This document shows positions 55,068 to 64,000 of a stretch of 64,000 nucleotides of DNA, piece by piece; positions within the stretch are counted from its first letter, which is position 1, and each line of letters starts with the position of its first letter. The notes below the pieces were generated by a model. That model ran no database searches. It was not told the DNA's origin and saw nothing but the letters and a program-made list of their open reading frames with translations. This DNA comes from Helianthus annuus (taxonomy: Eukaryota; Streptophyta; Magnoliopsida; Asterales; Asteraceae). The stretch lies in assembly GCF_002127325.2 (NCBI RefSeq), contig NC_035435.2, forward strand, positions 14,854,502 to 14,918,501, read 5' to 3'. The position numbers and the translations under genes are program-made.

Positions 55068-56825
55068 TCACGGAATCGTGAAACTTCCGGGATCGATCTT
55101 TTTTTCGGGTAGTTTATTGAGCACAAGGGCAGAGCATTCTTCGCCTAAATTAACTAATTGCAAATTTTCAATTTTCTTTTTATGTGTAAGGAAGTCCCTC
55201 ATAAATTTAGAGTATTTGGGCATTTGGGTTAGGACTTCGATAAAAGGAATATTGACATGCAATTGTTTTAGCAAGCTTTCGAATTTTGCGAATTGCTCGT
55301 TGGTTTTTTGACAAATTAACCTACCGGGGTACGGAACCCTAGGAGCCTTGGTAGGCTCTGTTGATGGGGGAGGGTCCTTCTCCTGCAGATTTGTTGGCGT
55401 TGATTCTTCAGCGGCTGGAGGTACTTCTGCAGGCCCTACGGTCCGGTTTCGTAGCGTGATGAGGTGAACTTGCGCCTTCGGGTTGGTTTCGGTATTGCTG
55501 GGTAATGCGCCTTGTGGTCTTTCGGAAAAATTTTGAGCTAGTTGATTTATTTGTTTTTCTATGTTTTGAATGCTAGCCTGTTGATTCCTAAAGTTTGATT
55601 CTAATTGTAGGAATCTTTCCGAATTTTTCTTGTCAGTGTCAGAGACGAGGCGAGATATAGTATCTTCGAGCCTTTCTCTTCCACTTTGTTGTTGAGTGAA
55701 ATTTTGTGACTCATTTCTTGATTGCTGAAAGTTTGTTCGTTGTGGTTGTTGGTTACTACTATTGCCGGGCTCCCTCCAACCAAGGTTTGGGTGGTTTCGC
55801 CATCCTTGGTTGTAGGTCCCCGTTGGAGGACCCGACGGCCTAGGTCTATTATCAATGTAGTTTACCATTTCTTGTTGATCGTCCGTTTCTTTCATGCAAC
55901 TCCAATTTTCATGTGACCCACCACACCCCTCACAAGTCATAACCGAGACTGTTTTTGTTGTTTCTAATTTTTTTATTTTTGAAGAAAGGGCCTCGATTTG
56001 GGCTTGTAAAGAGGTGCTTTCGTCTACCTTATGGGCGCCCGGGGCGATAGTTTTATTTCCCCGGGGAGTGTGCCATTGAAAATTGGTTTGAGCAATTTCC
56101 TCAATCTGATTATATATTTCGTGTGGGCGTCGATTACCTAAAAGTCCCCCGGAGCTAGAATCAAGTGTCTGCCTAGTATGTGGCAACAACCCATTGTAGA
56201 AAGTGGATACTTGTTGCCATATTGCGAGGCCGTGATGGGGACACTTGCGTAATAGCTCCTTGAACCTTTCCCAAGTTTCATATAAGGATTCCCCGTCCTC
56301 TTGTGAGTATGTGTTAATTTCAGCCATTAATTTAGCAGTTTTGGAAGGAGGGAAATACTTATATAGAAATTTTTGGGCTAGTTCATCCCAGGTGTTTACC
56401 GATCCAGCTGGGAGGGTGTTGAGCCAAGCTTTCGCTCGGTCTTTTAGTGAAAATGGAAACATACGAAGGCGGATGGCGTCGTTTGATGCTCCATTGATCC
56501 GAAATGTATCACATATTTCTAAGAAATTAGTTATATGTAGATGGGGATCCTCGTCCGCGAGCCCGTGAAAGGTTGCGGAGTTTTGGAGCATTTGTATCAA
56601 GTGCGGTCGAAGTTCGAAGTTATTGGCTTCGACATTCGGGGCATTGATAGCGGCGCCGAGATTACCTACGGTGGGCCGTAAGTAATCCATGAGGGTACGT
56701 TGGTCCGCCATTGGGGGTGGGTCACCCGAAACTTTCTCTTGGTTTTTGGCTTTTAACCTTTTTCTGAGAAAGCGTTCGGGTTCTTCTAATGGTTCCTTTA
56801 TGTCTTTATTGGAACTGGAGCTCAT
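55068..56825 (-). CDS. Gag of the gag-only element (585 aa)
   Basis: ATG at 56823-56825, stop TGA at 55068-55070. The capsid domain (about residues 65-250) has the Retrotrans_gag pattern: FLEICDTFRINGASNDAIRL, DRAKAWLNTLP and ETWERFKELLRKCPHHGL. A minimal knuckle CEGCGGSHENWSC lies near residue 300. Then come Gln/Asn-rich and coiled segments and a conserved-looking end (YPGRLICQKTNEQFAKF, LPEKKIDPGSF). This closely matches the Athila-type gag as I know it. The TGA lies where related proteins continue into protease. Confidence 0.9.
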   Translation of the reverse strand: MSSSSNKDIKEPLEEPERFLRKRLKAKNQEKVSGDPPPMADQRTLMDYLRPTVGNLGAAINAPNVEANNFELRPHLIQMLQNSATFHGLADEDPHLHITNFLEICDTFRINGASNDAIRLRMFPFSLKDRAKAWLNTLPAGSVNTWDELAQKFLYKYFPPSKTAKLMAEINTYSQEDGESLYETWERFKELLRKCPHHGLAIWQQVSTFYNGLLPHTRQTLDSSSGGLLGNRRPHEIYNQIEEIAQTNFQWHTPRGNKTIAPGAHKVDESTSLQAQIEALSSKIKKLETTKTVSVMTCEGCGGSHENWSCMKETDDQQEMVNYIDNRPRPSGPPTGTYNQGWRNHPNLGWREPGNSSNQQPQRTNFQQSRNESQNFTQQQSGRERLEDTISRLVSDTDKKNSERFLQLESNFRNQQASIQNIEKQINQLAQNFSERPQGALPSNTETNPKAQVHLITLRNRTVGPAEVPPAAEESTPTNLQEKDPPPSTEPTKAPRVPYPGRLICQKTNEQFAKFESLLKQLHVNIPFIEVLTQMPKYSKFMRDFLTHKKKIENLQLVNLGEECSALVLNKLPEKKIDPGSFTIP

Positions 56826-57202
56826 ACACTACGCGAGGTTGGCGTCGGGTTCCAAGTCCTGCAATAAAAACAGAAAAGAATGTTGGTCAGAAGGTTCACC
56901 ACGGCCCCGTGTCGAGCGAACACGGCCCCGTGGTCGGAGGTACAGTGGTTGTTTTTCAGATCCCAGTTACTGGAAGTTGGACACGACCCCGTGTTGCACC
57001 GACACGGCCCCGTGGTCAGCCTTCTGTTAACTTGAAAAACAAAAACTGCCAGTAACGTTGCTGAGCACGGCCCGTGTCCGACCAGGCACGGCCCCGTGCT
57101 GAGCTCTGCAGAAGCTGAAAAATCTATAAAAAATCCTAAAAATTAAAGAAAAATAAAAAGATGATTAGGCCGTTGATTCCTAACTTTCTTAAAATCCTTG
57201 TG
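56826..57202 (-). other. Leader of the gag-only element
   Basis: Short 5' untranslated region holding three of the paired hairpins (56899, 56978, 57062), that is, one per 80 bp between primer site and gag ATG. A packaging or translation role for them would fit this position. Confidence 0.7.
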
Positions 57203-57220
57203 TCCCCGGCAGCGGCGCCA
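57203..57220 (-). other. Primer-binding site for Asp tRNA
   Basis: The minus strand reads TGGCGCCGCTGCCGGGGA, one base different from the complement of the plant Asp tRNA 3' end. Six bases separate it from the LTR. Athila-type gypsy elements use this primer. Confidence 0.9.
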
Positions 57221-57226
57221 AAAACT

Positions 57227-58921
57227 TGATGTGCGTAAGTGTGTATATGTTTTTAGATGTTTATTTAAGCCCTTTTTACACTTTTAGCCAAGTTTTAAAT
57301 TTATAAAACACGATATTTACTAACACTAAACACACATATGGGCAAGTGCACCCATCGTGGACGTAGTATAGTGTTGGTAAGATACCGAGGTCGTCCAAGG
57401 ACACAAGAGCTTTTAATACCGGTTTATCCTCAACGTCTAATCAAATCAAAAAGTTAGAAAAATATTTTAAACTAAGAAAAATAAAAACTAACTAAATGCT
57501 GAAAAATAAAATAAAATAAAAAACAGATAGACAAGATGAATCACTTGGATCCGACTCGTGTATTAGTATAACCTTTGATTATTTTCGCACTTTTGCACTT
57601 GTTTAAGAGATTATCTTAGTTATTGTAGTAGGCCCCTCTTTTGAAGGCGACGTTACCCTCAACCCAGTAGTTTGAGTCAGCAAGGATACAATCCTAAAGG
57701 GTCGGATTATTGAAAGATAATGAATTAAGTTATTAATGCAAATTATGGTAGGCCCCGTTTTCGGCGGTGACGTTACCCTCGACTAAGTAGTCTGAGTCAG
57801 CAGGGATACAGTCCTAAATAGCCGGGTTATAGTATTAATAGTAGTTAGCTTATGAGGGGGTCAAAGAGTTTGGATCCCCGCCATCCAATACCCATGGGCA
57901 TTGAAGGCGGTCCTATTAAATTTGACCCAGGTCCCAAGCAGGACCTCTAAACGCTGAACAAGGGCAAGACCTTTACCAAACCGTTCCCTTAACCCCCGAC
58001 CGGGTAGCCAACATACCTCCATATAGACCGTGGAGATATGAATGATGAAAATCTTTTATTTTATATAGACAGTAAAATAATGCCAGGACACCACGGACAA
58101 ACGATAAGGAAAGATCACCTTCAACATAAGTAACTAGTTATTAAAGTCATTAATACAAAACCAAATAAAAAGTGCAAAAGATTAAAAATAAAAAGTATTA
58201 TACTAAACACTTGTCTTCACCAAGTGATGTAAGAGACTTAGGCAAACATGGCCTTGATTGTCAAGAACTCTTACGATCAATCTTGGATCCCGAGACGACT
58301 CACACACTCTATGATGGACAATGGATGATGGTGGTGGATGATGGTGTTATGGTGGTGATGGGTGGTGGATGAAGTGTGAGAGAGGTGGTGTGCCAAGGGA
58401 TGAGAGAGAATGGAACCAAGCTCCTCTATTTATAGGCTGAACAGAACGCTGGACACGGCCCCGTGTCCGCTGGACACGGCCCCGTGCCCGTCTGACATTC
58501 TCTCTCTTCATTAATTGTAATTGCGAATTACAATTAATGCGCCTGCTGTACTTTCAACACGCCCCCGTGTCCGCTGGGCACGGCCCCGTGGTGAGCAATG
58601 GAAGCTTCTACTGGTTTGTCTTTTCTGCTGCTTCCTGGGCACGCTCCCGTGTTCACTGGACACGGGGCGTGTTCAGACTTCTGTTCTCTTCTTTTTTTCT
58701 TGGGAGATGCCGTTGAGGGTCCGGGCAGTTTACTTTTGTCCCTTTTCTTGTATTTATGGTAGAATTAGTGGTCTTTTTGCTTCTTTTGTGATTTTGAGCT
58801 CATTTCATCCTGAAAATACAAAAGGAAGACAAAAACACTCTTTTTCCAACATTAGTACTTAAAAAGGGTTAGTTTTATGCCTTAATTGATGTGTTTTATA
58901 TGTTGCATTTTACACACATCA
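57227..58921 (-). repeat. LTR of the gag-only element (5' copy in element sense)
   Basis: Copy of 51109-52803. The differences I see are gcacgctcccg against gcacgcccccg (near 58642) and a T for G in the T run near 58696. It carries the promoter: TATAAATA on the minus strand at about 58426-58435. Confidence 0.95.
58426..58435 (-). promoter_or_regulatory. Probable TATA box of the gag-only element
   Basis: The minus strand reads CCTATAAATAGAGG in the 5' LTR, directly next to a cacggccccgtg pair (58449). Confidence 0.55.
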
Positions 58922-58926
58922 AGGAG
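58922..58926. repeat. Target-site duplication AGGAG, right copy
   Basis: Matches 51104-51108. Confidence 0.95.
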
Positions 58927-61900
58927 GTTATGTTGCTTTTGCTGGAGATAAAGGTGGATATATTACGGGTGAAGGGATGATATCCAACGGGATTGTCAGC
59001 TTTGACAAGATCAACTTTGTGCAACAACTTGATCACAATCTTCTTAGTGTTTCTCAAATCTGTGACAAGCAGTTCTCAGTACACTTTGATGCTAATGGAT
59101 GTAATGTGCTGAAGCCGGGCTTCAAAATTCCAAAAGAATGGATTCTCCTGTCAGCTCCAAGGATAAATGATTTGTACGTCCTTGATATGAGCCAAGCTAT
59201 TACTACGTCTGCACAAGCAACTTGTTTCATTTCCAAAGCCACAGAAAAAGACACTATCTCTTGGCACAGACGAATGGGTCACATTCACTTACGCAAAATG
59301 AATCATTTGGTTTCAAATGAATTGGTGAATGGTGTTCCCCTCAAAAATTTCCATCTTCAAGACGTCTGTGTTTCGTGCCAGAAGGGAAAGCAAACAAAGA
59401 AGAAGCACCCTACAAAGAAGATCAACACGGTGGCAGTTCCTCTTGAACGTTTGCACATGGATTTGTTCGGTCCTGTCAAGCACAAGAGTATTCGGGGTGA
59501 TCAATACTGCCTCGTGATAACTGATGATTATTCAAGATTTTCTTGGGTGGCGTTCATGGCACACAAGAGTGAAACCTTTGGTATTATCAAAAACTTGATC
59601 ATTCAGATTGAGAATTTGTATAAGTTGAAGGTTAGGCGGATACGTAGCGACAATGGTACTGAATTTAAAAATCATGCCATGGCGGAGTTTTGCACTTCAA
59701 AAGGTATTCTTCATGAGTTTAGTGCAGCTTATACTCCTCAACAGAATGGCGTCGCTGAACGTAAGAACCGCACATTGATCGAGACTGCTAGGACAATGTT
59801 GGTAGACTCGCAGTTGCCCATTCCATTCTGGACTGAAGCTGTGGCCTCTGCATGTTACACATTGAACCGAGTCCTTACAGTCAAAAGGCACAATAAGACC
59901 TGCTTTGAGCTTCTTCAAAAACGGAAACCAGATTTGTCTTATCTTGAACCGTTTGGAGCTCCATGTACAATCATCGATCCTAATGGAAAGTTTGGGGCAA
60001 AAGCAATTGATGGATACTTTCTTGGGTATGCCACCCCTAACTTACGAGTCTGGAATCTAGAGACTAAAAGGGTCGAGGAATGGTCTGAGGTCAGAGTACA
60101 AAGGCACACTTTGCCAGTAAAATGTCCGGGTCAACCTTGGATGTTTGAGTACGATGACTTTTTCAATTCGATCAATGTTGAAGCCGTTGAAGAAAGTGCT
60201 GCGGCAAGGATGTTTTTCGAGAGTGACAATGCAACAGTTTCACCGGTGGTTCGTCCAATTCTTGTCAATCAAGAACCATCTTCGGTGAACAACAATACTC
60301 TCGACAATGAGGATTTTCACGATGTTGCCGAATTGAATGAATCTTCAGAGGATGATGAATTTCTAGATGCAGATCAAGAAGCTCCAACAGCAGTTCATGG
60401 TACTTCAGAGGGTACTCCTCCAGTGGATGCCCATAGAACAGCTGAAGCAACTGCATCATCCTCTTCGTCAATTCCGGGTATTGATTTAGTTGTTGATCTC
60501 AATCTCAACAACCTGGGTATAAATATTCCAGTTCCAGATAATCCAGAAACAAGGATTCATAATACCCATCCTCAACAAAACATCATCGGAAATGTGCAAA
60601 GTGGCATTCAAACAAGAAACATGTTGCGAAACAACAACAATGCAGGCCTGTATGCAGCTATTCGAGAATCCGGGCAACAAAACGATTGGTCTTTCGCGTG
60701 TTATGTCTCACAGGAAGAGCCAAGAACTTGGAAAGAAGCCTTGAAAGATAACTCTTGGGTTGAAGCAATGCAGGAAGAGCTGCAACAATTCCAGAAGCTG
60801 GGTGTCTGGAAACTCGTAGAGAAACCTGCTGGATACAAGAAGATTGGTACCCGTTGGGTTTTCAAATGCAAAAAGGATGACCGCGGAGTTGTTATCCGGA
60901 ACAAAGCACGTTTAGTCGTTCAAGGTTTTCGTCAGATTGAAGGGATCGACTACAACGAAGTCTATGCACCTGTTGCACGTCTGGAAGCTATTCGGATCTT
61001 TCTGGCTTATGCCTCATTCAAAGGATTCAAGGTTTACCAGATGGACGTCAAAAGTGCATTTTTACATGGTGTGGTTGAAGAAGAGGTATACGTCGAACAG
61101 CCTCCAGGTTTTGAAGATCCTATCCATCCCGATCGGGTTTGGTTGCTCAACAAAGCTCTCTATGGTCTTCATCAAGCACCGCGAGCTTGGTATGCAACCT
61201 TATCACTCTATCTGCTGGAGAACGGTTTTCGTAGAGGTCTTATCGACTGTACTCTTTTCATCAAAGAACAAGATGGAGATCTTCTTCTGGTACAGGTATA
61301 TGTTGATGATATTATTTTTGGTTCTACTAATGATGTCTTGTGTAGGAATTTCGAGCGCATTATGCAGGATAAATTCGAGATGAGTGCTATAGGGGAAATG
61401 ACCTTCTTCTTGGGCCTACAAGTACAACAAACTGAGTCTGGGATATTCATCCATCAGACTAAATATGTTGGTGACATCTTGAGCCGGTTCCAGATGTCTG
61501 ATGCAATGCCCATTGGTACCCCATTGCCGACAAATCACGGAATTACTCCAGACTTGAAGGGTGAAGCTGTTAGCCCCTCATATTATCGCGCAATGATCGG
61601 ATCTCTTATGTACCTCACAGCATCAAGACCAGATATAATGTACCCAACGTGCCTGCTTGCTAAATATCAAGTCAACCCGAAGGCCTCACATCTTGCAGCT
61701 GTAAAAAGGATTTTTCGTTATTTGAAGGGTTGCCCTGACACCGGTCTTTGGTACCCTAGGGATAATAACTTTGAATTGGTCGCTTTCAGTGATTCTGATT
61801 TTGGCGGATGCAAAATCGACGGCAAATCCACAACGGCTGGATGTCAGTTTTTAGGAAATCGCCTAGTCACATGGCAGTGCAAGAAGCAGACTTGTGTAGC

Positions 61901-62246
61901 TACATCAACATGCGAAGCTGAATACATTGCTGCCTCAAGTTGTTGCTCCCAAGTTCTGTGGATCCAACAACAATTGCGGGACTACGGTTTTGAATTCCTA
62001 ACTACTCCTATTTACGTTGATAATTCTGTTGCATTACAGATCACTAGAAATCCTGTGCAGCACTCAAAGACCAAACACATCGAAATCAAATATCACTTCA
62101 TATGTGATTGCTTTGAGAAAAGGCTAATCGATGTTGTTAAGGTCCACACCAATGACCAACGTGCCGACCTTTTTACCAAAGCGTTTGACAAATCAAGATT
62201 TGACTTTTTATTATTGGTAAACGGCATTAAGGTCAAGCAAGAGTAA
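58922..62246 (+). CDS. Copia 2 pol after the insertion: protease end, integrase, reverse transcriptase, RNase H
   Basis: The frame is open from the insertion point to TAA at 62244-62246, about 1100 codons with no stop. Domains, counted from 58977: pre-integrase HHCC with WHRRMGH (about 95), integrase D,D,E in HMDLFGP (160), SDNGTEFKN (224) and [11 protein letters not shown] (253), and a long acidic linker. Then reverse transcriptase with WVFKCKKD (627) and YVDDIIFGS (775), and RNase H with SDSDFGGC (939) and [12 protein letters not shown] (978). All catalytic residues look present. The first ATG after the break is only internal. With 7.8 kb inserted in the protease no complete polyprotein can be made. 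Confidence 0.9.
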
Positions 62247-64000
62247 AACCAACATCGGAAAATCATTTTTGTAAATACCTTTGTGTTTTAAATTTGTCTT
62301 AGTTTATTGATTTTAGGGGGAGTAAATCCAAAATTCTGAAAATCCAAAAACATCGAAAAATTTCAAAAAAAAAAAAAAACACAAAAACAATAGAAAAACA
62401 AAAATGAGTTTCCTGGCGAGCAAAAGAGAAAATGATAGTACATCAGTGGTCTATCCAAACCTCTTTAAACCTTAAATGAAAAACGATAAGCAGCTCTATA
62501 AGATGTATCGGTAGGCTCACAATCATTTTAAAGTGTGCAGGGTGATATAAATCTTAAATCGACTGAAGACCAGGTGGGAACCATTCATTGGCATATGGTC
62601 TTAGTACCGAAATTTCGTTTGATAGATTGCCGAGGTTCTGAGATATTCGGTCTTTATGCTGCTTATCATCTGGGTATCATGGTTGTATCTTTTACCGAAA
62701 AATAACGGGGACGCAAGTCTAGATCTTCCATGATACTATACATACGTGTAGATATTACATACTGCATTCGACCTCAATAAGTGATAAACAATCACATGTC
62801 CAATCAAATAAGTGATAAAATATCACATTTATCCGGGAGTCAAGTTCGTCTCTCTGCTGTACGGAAGTACTGACCTGTTCACGGACTTGCTCCTGTGCCC
62901 TCTTGCATCGAAAATCAAGTTCCTCATCAATAAGTGATTCTATCACATAGGGCTTGTTCTCAAATCAAAATAAGTGAGAATCTCACATCATATACGGTCA
63001 AACAGATGATAATCGGTATACTCACCGGTAAGATGAACACTCGTGCATACCTTGATACGGGAATGTGTCGTGATGTGGATGAACACCGGTCGGTAAGTAT
63101 AAATCATACCTTAACGTATCCCCTCGCCATGATTACATCTGATAAGTTGAGCTTAAGTGGACAACAATACCGATAATTGTTGTAGGATGCTTATCTTAAT
63201 GTTAACTAATTGAACAACAAGAGCGTTTTGGCATGACCGTACACTGATATGATTCTCTTACCCTCGAAACTCGCAAAAAGAATGTATGTATATATTTATT
63301 TACTGCTTTCAGTCTTTACATTTGAAATATTCAAAAATACCAAAAAGATTTTAGGTGTGTTTTAATATAAACTTTATAAAATACAAAAAGATTTTATTTC
63401 TGCTTTATTTTCGATCGTACGATGTTGGAGCTCGAGTCTTCGTTACCTGAAACCTGAACGAAAACCGAATTGACTAAATCTTCATAAACGGTCGAAATTT
63501 GCATGTTTTGAAAGTTAAAGACTAAAATTGACAAATTTATTAAACTTTCAAACTGTCGGACGGTGTTTGATTGTGACATGGTCATTAGTGTGTCATTTGT
63601 TTATGCTAACTATATTCCAAGCAGTTGTTCTCATTACGCGTTTAGATTTCTTGCATGTGCAGACTCTAAAGGCAAGGAGAAAATGGTCGATGACAAGCTT
63701 CGGAATGAAGACATGACGTGAAGGCACTCAAATGATGAAGATGTTCGAGTTGCCGCTGACCATCATCAACACCACAAGGATCTTAAGCTTTGAAGATCAA
63801 GTATTTCACGAGCATAACTCAAGGGGGAGCTTATGTTAAGGGGGAGTTTGTCAACACACTTCCTACATGATATGGGTAGTTTGTTGATACACTCTCTGCT
63901 TTCAAGACGTGAAGACTTTGAAGATCCTCCGACATTGAAGACTTGAAAGGACATCAGAGTCTTGAAGACATGAAGATCAATGATGATCAAGATCGAGACA
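62247..64000 (+). other. Copia 2 3' region, no supported gene
   Basis: About 1.75 kb after pol. A first purine run (tttagggggagtaaatc) is at 62314-62330. Four short hairpins of the form aataagtga...tcacat lie at about 62776, 62807, 62929 and 62969. Two adjacent purine tracts (caagggggagc and taagggggagtttgtc) are at 63820-63852. The last 150 bases repeat gaagac/gaagatc words. Small open frames here show no domain. Any env-like gene is not recognisable. Confidence 0.6.

Larger units (their letters stand above)
54191..57102. repeat. Six internal copies of a paired GC-rich hairpin
   Basis: Each unit of about 40 bp has two imperfect copies of GGACACGGCCCCGTGTCC (stem ACACGG/CCGTGT around CC) separated by 4-7 bases. 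Positions: 54191-54231, 54271-54311, 54344-54382, 56899-56935, 56978-57017 and 57062-57102. Six more are in the LTRs (three in each, the right ones at 58449-58489, 58557-58592 and 58636-58676). They occur only in noncoding parts of this element. Confidence 0.85.
51109..58921 (-). mobile_element. Gag-only gypsy-type LTR element with Athila primer site, minus strand
   Basis: Two 1695-bp LTRs (51109-52803 and 57227-58921) with, by eye, two substitutions and no indels flank a 4.4 kb interior. The interior holds only gag and protease on the minus strand. No reverse transcriptase, RNase H or integrase is present in any frame. The primer site matches Asp tRNA, as in Athila elements, and the target duplication is AGGAG. 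This fits the class of non-autonomous TR-GAG elements that need enzymes from a partner. It is a very recent insertion into copia 2. Confidence 0.95.
45703..64000 (+). mobile_element. Copia 2: SIRE-like Ty1-copia element, 3' end outside the window
   Basis: Layout: LTR 45703-46341, Met-tRNA primer site, leader, gag with two knuckles and coiled coil, protease, GAG-pre-integrase, integrase, reverse transcriptase and RNase H, and a long 3' region with purine tracts at 63820-63846. A gag-only gypsy-type element sits in the protease (51109-58921). The predicted left target duplication is atggt (45698-45702). The 3' LTR, which should start TGTTGGTGC, is not reached by 64000. Confidence 0.9.

Noticed and set aside
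63838..63910. Start of copia 2 3' LTR at tgtcaacacac or tgttgatacac
   Set aside because: Neither matches the 5' LTR beyond a few bases (TGTTGGTGCACTTGTG); the 3' LTR must begin after the window end.

Overview
This window is repeat-dense nuclear DNA of a flowering plant. Evidence is the spliced genes with GT/AG introns, a plant leucine-rich-repeat receptor kinase, nested LTR retrotransposons with plant tRNA primer sites, SINEs, MITE-like elements and long (TA)n tracts. The element families recall Asteraceae (daisy family), but that is an impression, not a measurement. I see no bacterial, organellar or CRISPR sequence, no rRNA and no tRNA gene.

Left part (1-18.3 kb). A degenerate minus-strand Ty1-copia element (copia 1, about 316-17409) was split by a very young, complete 11.4 kb Ty3-gypsy chromovirus (977-12361, 5-bp target duplication TTCAC, 2805-bp LTRs with four differences). 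Its integrase is also cut by a MITE (1-315). To the right lie a small LTR remnant (17619-17978) and two 3' ectodomain/transmembrane exons of an LRR receptor kinase (18342-18666).

Middle part (18.7-40.5 kb). The next intron of the receptor-kinase gene holds 20 kb of insertions. There are two SINE-like units, then seven terminal-inverted-repeat or foldback elements, most bordered by (TA)n microsatellites (20.5-26.6 kb). Then comes a Mutator-like element starting directly after the last (TA)n. It carries a 22-exon Ulp1/C48 protease-like gene (1441 codons open), a small single-exon gene and a 7-exon FAR1/MURA transposase (872 codons open, minus strand). Its introns and spacers carry twelve exact copies of TAACATGTGTTA, an arrangement like the noncoding target motifs of the Arabidopsis VANDAL anti-silencing system. 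The kinase domain of the receptor resumes at 38.7 kb.

Right part (40.5-64 kb). A 1.2 kb Mutator MITE with a 9-bp duplication, a second copy of the left-edge MITE, a copia LTR (copia 3) and a paralogous copy of the receptor-kinase intron segment (45100-45702) follow. That segment is split by a SIRE-like copia element (copia 2, 45703 to beyond 64000). Copia 2 is itself split by a young 7.8 kb gag-and-protease-only element with an Athila-type primer site (51109-58921, duplication AGGAG). Copia 2 has an open pol but a gag with three lesions.

Nothing here works as an operon. The window records repeated nesting: transposons in transposons in a tandemly duplicated receptor-kinase locus. A recurring feature is that each large element carries its own private short motif, scattered through its noncoding parts.
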